From assembly GCA_964384485.1 (NCBI GenBank), contig CAYLLE010000025.1:1-35998 (forward strand): a stretch of DNA of 35,998 nt. The letters are read 5' to 3'. Numbering within the stretch: the first letter of the stretch is position 1; each line of letters opens with the position of its first letter. Source of the stretch: CAYLLE01 sp964384485. GTDB lineage: Bacteria; Spirochaetota; Spirochaetia; CAYLLE01. The translations under genes were made by a program, and so were the position numbers. Under the pieces are notes generated by a model. That model did not search any database. It had not been told where the DNA came from and was given only the letters and a program-made list of their open reading frames with translations. Positions 32,798 to 35,998 of this stretch are shown in pieces.

Positions 32798-34285
32798 TTA
32801 AAGCAGTTTAACGTCATCTTCCAGTTCCGGCGGAGGAACAGGCAGAGCATCTTCGCTCTCCAGCTCCACTTTCCGGCCCCAGCTGCATAGGAGCTCATAT
32901 GCTTCCGTCATTTTTCTCGCGCCTGCTCGAGCGGTTTCCGGGTTCCATCTATTTAAAAGTTCACCGATGAGATCTTTCCTTACAGCTTCATACCCCGGAT
33001 CTTCTCCTAAATCATTCATTTCTCCAGGATCGTCCCGAAGATTGAACAAAACCGGAGGAAGATGGTCTTCATCCTGATGAATCCATAATTTCCAGTCTCC
33101 CCGGCGTATCATTGCCGAGGGCAGCCCGGCGGGATACCCGTTTTGATCCACGAATTCACTTATTACACCGTCATCAGAGAGCGGGTTTCCGTCTAGCGAA
33201 GATAAAATTGAGCGGCCGTCCCAATAATCCGAAAAACTGCTGTCCCCTAACTCCGCGAATGTCGGAGCTAAATCGTAGAGATTCACCGGATCATCCACGG
33301 TTTTTCCCGGAGTTTTTACTCCCGGTCCTTTAATGATAAGGGGTATACCCGCTGAACCTTCATAGTAGGTGCTTTTCCAAAAACAGCCGTGCTCACCGGC
33401 GAGTTCGCCGTGGTCGGAGGTATAGACTACAACCGTATTCTCTTCTAGACCGCTTTCCTTAAGCGCATCAAGAATTTTACCCACCGAACGGTCTACATAT
33501 TCGCATAGACCGTAATATGCCGCCCTGATAATCCGGACGCGCTCCGCCGGAACAGCAGGTTCACCGACACCGCGGAATCTCCGGTACCGCTTAACAGATT
33601 CAGGCTGATTTTGTTCAGCCGCCGGGATATCCGCCTTTTCATAGTACTTGTTGAATAAATCTTCCGGGGCAATAAATGGACAGTGAGGAAGCACAAATCC
33701 GGAAACAGCGGCAAACGGAGTTCCCCCTGAATCAGATTTTTGTTCTACTCCCTTCTGCCTTAGATATTCTACAGTTTTTTCCGTTACCCGGTCATCGAAC
33801 CATTGATAATGAGTTGTTCCGGTGCCGGCGTATTCCAGACCTTTTCTGCTCTGACCGGAAGTAGCGGAAGGAAACCGGGTCCACCTCGGTCCGCCTTTAA
33901 CCGGGACTCCCGGATGAGCCGCCGAATATTCACCCAAAGGCCGCTTTTCAAATCCGTGCCGCTGATCGGGCCCCACAAAATGCATTCGGCCGATTAATGA
34001 AGTCTCATATCCGGCAACACTTAAATAGTGCGCCCAGGTGGGTATTCCTGAAGAAAGAACGTGCCGGTTATTCCAAACATGATTACGGGAAGGATACCGG
34101 CCGGTCATAAAACTCATTCGTGACGGCACACAGAGCGGCGCGGGACAATAAGAAGAAGAAAAACGGATACCTTCCGCCGCCATCCTATCTAAGCGGGGCG
34201 TCTGTACAACCGAATTTCCGTAACAGCCGAGAAAGTGCCTGCTGTGCTGGTCTGTCATGATGACAAGAATGTTAGGTCTTCGCAT
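32798..34285 (-). CDS. Cytoplasmic sulfatase (type I, Cys-type formylglycine)
   Basis: This 495-aa arylsulfatase-family enzyme begins MRRPNILVIMTDQHS, with metal ligands D12 and Q13. It has the maturation motif C52-V-P-S-R56, whose cysteine is converted to formylglycine by an anaerobic sulfatase-maturating enzyme or FGE; neither gene is in the window. YTSDHGELAGEHG in the middle supplies the remaining calcium ligands. No signal peptide is present, so it acts on imported sulfate esters. A choline-sulfatase or glycan-sulfatase role cannot be decided. The start is secure from family comparison, yet has no ribosome site; TACAAT lies 6 nt upstream, which supports leaderless initiation. Confidence 0.9.
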   Translation of the reverse strand: MRRPNILVIMTDQHSRHFLGCYGNSVVQTPRLDRMAAEGIRFSSSYCPAPLCVPSRMSFMTGRYPSRNHVWNNRHVLSSGIPTWAHYLSVAGYETSLIGRMHFVGPDQRHGFEKRPLGEYSAAHPGVPVKGGPRWTRFPSATSGQSRKGLEYAGTGTTHYQWFDDRVTEKTVEYLRQKGVEQKSDSGGTPFAAVSGFVLPHCPFIAPEDLFNKYYEKADIPAAEQNQPESVKRYRRFRGVGEPAVPAERVRIIRAAYYGLCEYVDRSVGKILDALKESGLEENTVVVYTSDHGELAGEHGCFWKSTYYEGSAGIPLIIKGPGVKTPGKTVDDPVNLYDLAPTFAELGDSSFSDYWDGRSILSSLDGNPLSDDGVISEFVDQNGYPAGLPSAMIRRGDWKLWIHQDEDHLPPVLFNLRDDPGEMNDLGEDPGYEAVRKDLIGELLNRWNPETARAGARKMTEAYELLCSWGRKVELESEDALPVPPPELEDDVKLL

Positions 34286-34291
34286 AAACCG

Positions 34292-34297
34292 ATTGTA
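34292..34297 (-). promoter_or_regulatory. -10 box of the sulfatase gene
   Basis: On the minus strand TACAAT is followed by 6 nt (CGGTTT) and the ATG at 34285. The -35 region is not recognisable and falls in the loop of the hairpin at 34309-34325. Confidence 0.45.
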
Positions 34298-34308
34298 TCA
34301 GTTTTCCT

Positions 34309-34325
34309 GCCGGAAAAAAACCGGC
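34309..34325. repeat. GC-stem inverted repeat between sulfatase and AlaX genes
   Basis: GCCGG and CCGGC flank seven A residues. It covers the -35 region of the sulfatase promoter and lies about 90 bp before the AlaX-like gene. An operator is more likely than a terminator, since neither flanking gene ends here. Confidence 0.4.
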
Positions 34326-34414
34326 CCTTAATTAGGTACAGCAATTCCGGTGATGCCGATTTACCGCACATAAAGGGCTTGCAATATCCCGTACTTTTCC
34401 TTCAGTATTGTGAT

Positions 34415-35596
34415 ATGACAGAAAAGCTTTATTATTCAAACCCCTCACAGTCCGAGTTTTCCGCGGAGATAACGGATAAACAGAAAGAAAAAAGCCTGTA
34501 TGCCGTCAGGCTCGATAAAACATGCTTTTATCCCGAGGGCGGGGGCCAGCCTCATGACACCGGAACAATAGCGGGTATTCCCGTTATTAAAGTGATAAAA
34601 AAGGAAGATGATGTCCTGCATTACCTGAAAGAAGATCCCGGAGAAGGAAGCATAACAGGTAAAGTAGATTGGAATCACCGTTTTGACTATATGCAGCAGC
34701 ATACGGGCCAGCATATAATTTCAGCAGTATTGAAAAAAGGAGGTCTCGATACGGTATCGGTGCATCAGGGAACTGAATATACAACGATCGAAATCGCCGA
34801 ACCGGAAATCTCAAAAGAACTGCTTCAGGAAATTGAAGCAGCGGCTAACCGGGAGGTTGGGATGAATAAACCGGTTCAGACCTATTGGGTCCGGGAACAT
34901 GAAATAAAAGAACTTGATCTGCGGAGAGAACCGAAGGTGGGCGGCAAAATCCGGATCGTGGAAATTTCCGGTCTTGACCGGGTTGCCTGCGGCGGCGTTC
35001 ATTTGGAACGGACAGGCGATACAGGATTAATAAAAGAAATTGGTCATGAAACAATACGGGGGAATATCCGTATCTACTGGAAAATTGGTACACGGGCATT
35101 CGCGGATTACCGCATGAAAACTCAGCTGGTAAACGGTCTTAAAACAGAACTTTCGGCAGTGCCGGAAGATATCGCGCAAAAGGTCCGCTCCATGAAGGAA
35201 CAGCTGCTGGAAAAGGACCGGATCATCCGGGAAAAGAATGATATCCTGGCAGACCTTACCGCAGAAATGATCATCAAAGAGCGGCAGACTGATAAGATTA
35301 TCTGTGATATCCTCCGGGAGAAACCAAAAGAACTGCTTAAGACACTCACCGCAAATATTGCTGCTGAAGCAGAAAAACCTGTCTGTTTAATAAATGAACT
35401 CGAAGAGTCATTTCAATGGTGTATCGCCGTTCCGGAAACCTCGTCTTTCGATCTAAATAAACACCGAAAGGAACTCTTAGAGCTAATATCCGGGAAAGGT
35501 GGAGGGAAACATCCCCAGTGGCAGGGAATCGGAACCAATTCCAAAGGAATACATAGTTTTTTTAACCAGGTTAAAGAACGGATTACTTCCACCTGA
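34415..35596 (+). CDS. AlaX-type alanyl-tRNA editing protein (long form with DHHA1)
   Basis: This 393-aa free-standing editing protein is related to the C-terminal half of alanyl-tRNA synthetase and hydrolyses mischarged Ser- or Gly-tRNA(Ala). The zinc ligands H96-x3-H100 (HTGQH) and C192-x3-H196 (CGGVH) are intact. FYPEGGGQPHDTG (38-50) is the editing-core loop. A coiled coil and a DHHA1 domain (GKGGGKHPQWQGIGTN) form the C-terminus. The frame is open 60 codons upstream, but family alignment starts at MTEKLYY, so 34415 is chosen. There is no ribosome site; TTGCAA (34379-34384), 18 bp and CAGTAT (34403-34408) end 6 nt before the ATG. Its end overlaps the convergent hydrolase remnant. Confidence 0.86.
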   Translation: MTEKLYYSNPSQSEFSAEITDKQKEKSLYAVRLDKTCFYPEGGGQPHDTGTIAGIPVIKVIKKEDDVLHYLKEDPGEGSITGKVDWNHRFDYMQQHTGQHIISAVLKKGGLDTVSVHQGTEYTTIEIAEPEISKELLQEIEAAANREVGMNKPVQTYWVREHEIKELDLRREPKVGGKIRIVEISGLDRVACGGVHLERTGDTGLIKEIGHETIRGNIRIYWKIGTRAFADYRMKTQLVNGLKTELSAVPEDIAQKVRSMKEQLLEKDRIIREKNDILADLTAEMIIKERQTDKIICDILREKPKELLKTLTANIAAEAEKPVCLINELEESFQWCIAVPETSSFDLNKHRKELLELISGKGGGKHPQWQGIGTNSKGIHSFFNQVKERITST

Positions 35597-35998
35597 AAAG
35601 ATTAACGCTGTCACACGGCTCTGACCAGTTAGTATAAAGTATCTTTTCTCCATGATATAACACGTCCCTGCCCTTCCGTTCCCACGGGGTAAAGTTTCTT
35701 CCTCCCCGTTTTTCGAACTTGTCTTCAGCATATACCAAAGAAGAAGCCGCGTAGATAAAGCTGAACGTATTCGGCGCGTATATGCCGCTTAGCAGCGCGA
35801 TGTGCCCGCCCTGACTGCCATCAAAGTGAAAAATCCGCCGTCGGTTCAGACCGGGCCGGAGATTAAGAACCGTGCGGAGTCCATTCAAAAAAACTTAAAT
35901 CATAGGGTATGTCTGAGCCTAGACCCCGGACATGATCAAAATCCAGCAATTTCCGGTGATCACATTCGCATAAAAATTTATAAATTGTTTTATTACAA
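35583..35998 (-). pseudogene. Frameshifted alpha/beta hydrolase (possibly DUF2920-like), runs off the window
   Basis: From 35888 down to the TAA at 35583 the frame encodes 101 residues containing GSQGGHIALLSG, the nucleophile elbow of an alpha/beta hydrolase, then YAPNTFSFIYAASS. Its only start is a TTG after a stop. A second frame is open from the window edge to about 35890 (it includes LLDFDHVRGLGSDIPYDLS) and meets the first at a run of seven T on the minus strand. Removing one T would join them. This suggests a broken gene, a sequencing error or programmed slippage. The resemblance to DUF2920 is tentative. The 3' end overlaps the AlaX gene by 14 bp. Confidence 0.45.

Noticed and set aside
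34235..34414. 60-codon upstream extension of the AlaX-like protein
   Set aside because: It runs through the divergent sulfatase start and the GCCGG repeat, and AlaX homology begins at MTEKLYY.
1..35998. Prophage, insertion sequence, CRISPR array or defence island
   Set aside because: No integrase, transposase, terminal repeats, regularly spaced repeats or defence gene families were seen.

Overview
The window looks like chromosomal DNA of a free-living spirochaete (Spirochaeta/Sediminispirochaeta-like). This is an inference from gene content: a YjfB-type flagella-associated small protein, a TrpR-like repressor coupled to an orphan TrpB2, two LmrCD/BmrCD-type heterodimeric ABC exporters, many cytoplasmic hydrolases, and moderate GC with long CCGG-rich coding stretches. 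No ribosomal RNA, tRNA, CRISPR array, transposase or integrase was seen.

Layout. 141-1112: galE. 1181-3948: trpR-like repressor, trpB2 and a Gfo/Idh oxidoreductase, co-directional and tightly packed. 3928-4937 (minus): a four-cysteine small protein coupled to a two-halved nitroreductase. 5033-5797: a protein of unknown function with an internal duplication. 6026-12522: a long plus-strand run holding ABC exporter pair 1, a Cys-rich zinc-ribbon/TRASH-like protein, a thymidylate-synthase-family enzyme and hflX. 12519-20012 (minus): a lipid kinase, an enlarged LspA-like protein, then an operon of corrinoid protein, UroD/MtaA-family methyltransferase homologue, hybrid histidine kinase and GH43 glycosidase. 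20166-24031: a leader mini-ORF with nested hairpins, then ABC exporter pair 2. 24092: a YjfB-like small protein. 24311-34285: an accessory catabolic region with a DUF3604 protein, a DegT-type aminotransferase, a LacI regulator with a clear palindromic operator, an M55 aminopeptidase, two ceramidase-like hydrolases, an OsmC protein and a sulfatase. 34415-35596: AlaX-type editing protein. 35583-window end (minus): an apparently frameshifted alpha/beta hydrolase.

How the genes work together. The most unusual assembly is 18052 to 14081. A B12-binding protein with an intact DxHxxG motif, a UroD-family protein that has lost the usual zinc cysteines, and a histidine kinase whose N-terminus resembles DUF1638 (a domain that travels with corrinoid methyltransferases) sit 10-11 bp apart. 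This suggests a cytoplasmic sensor that reads corrinoid or methyl-group status.

Two architectural themes recur. First, many operon-leading genes have a -10 box only 5-10 nt before the start codon and no Shine-Dalgarno sequence, so their mRNAs may be leaderless. Second, every convergent gene pair either overlaps or is separated by at most 6 bp, with no room for an intrinsic terminator.
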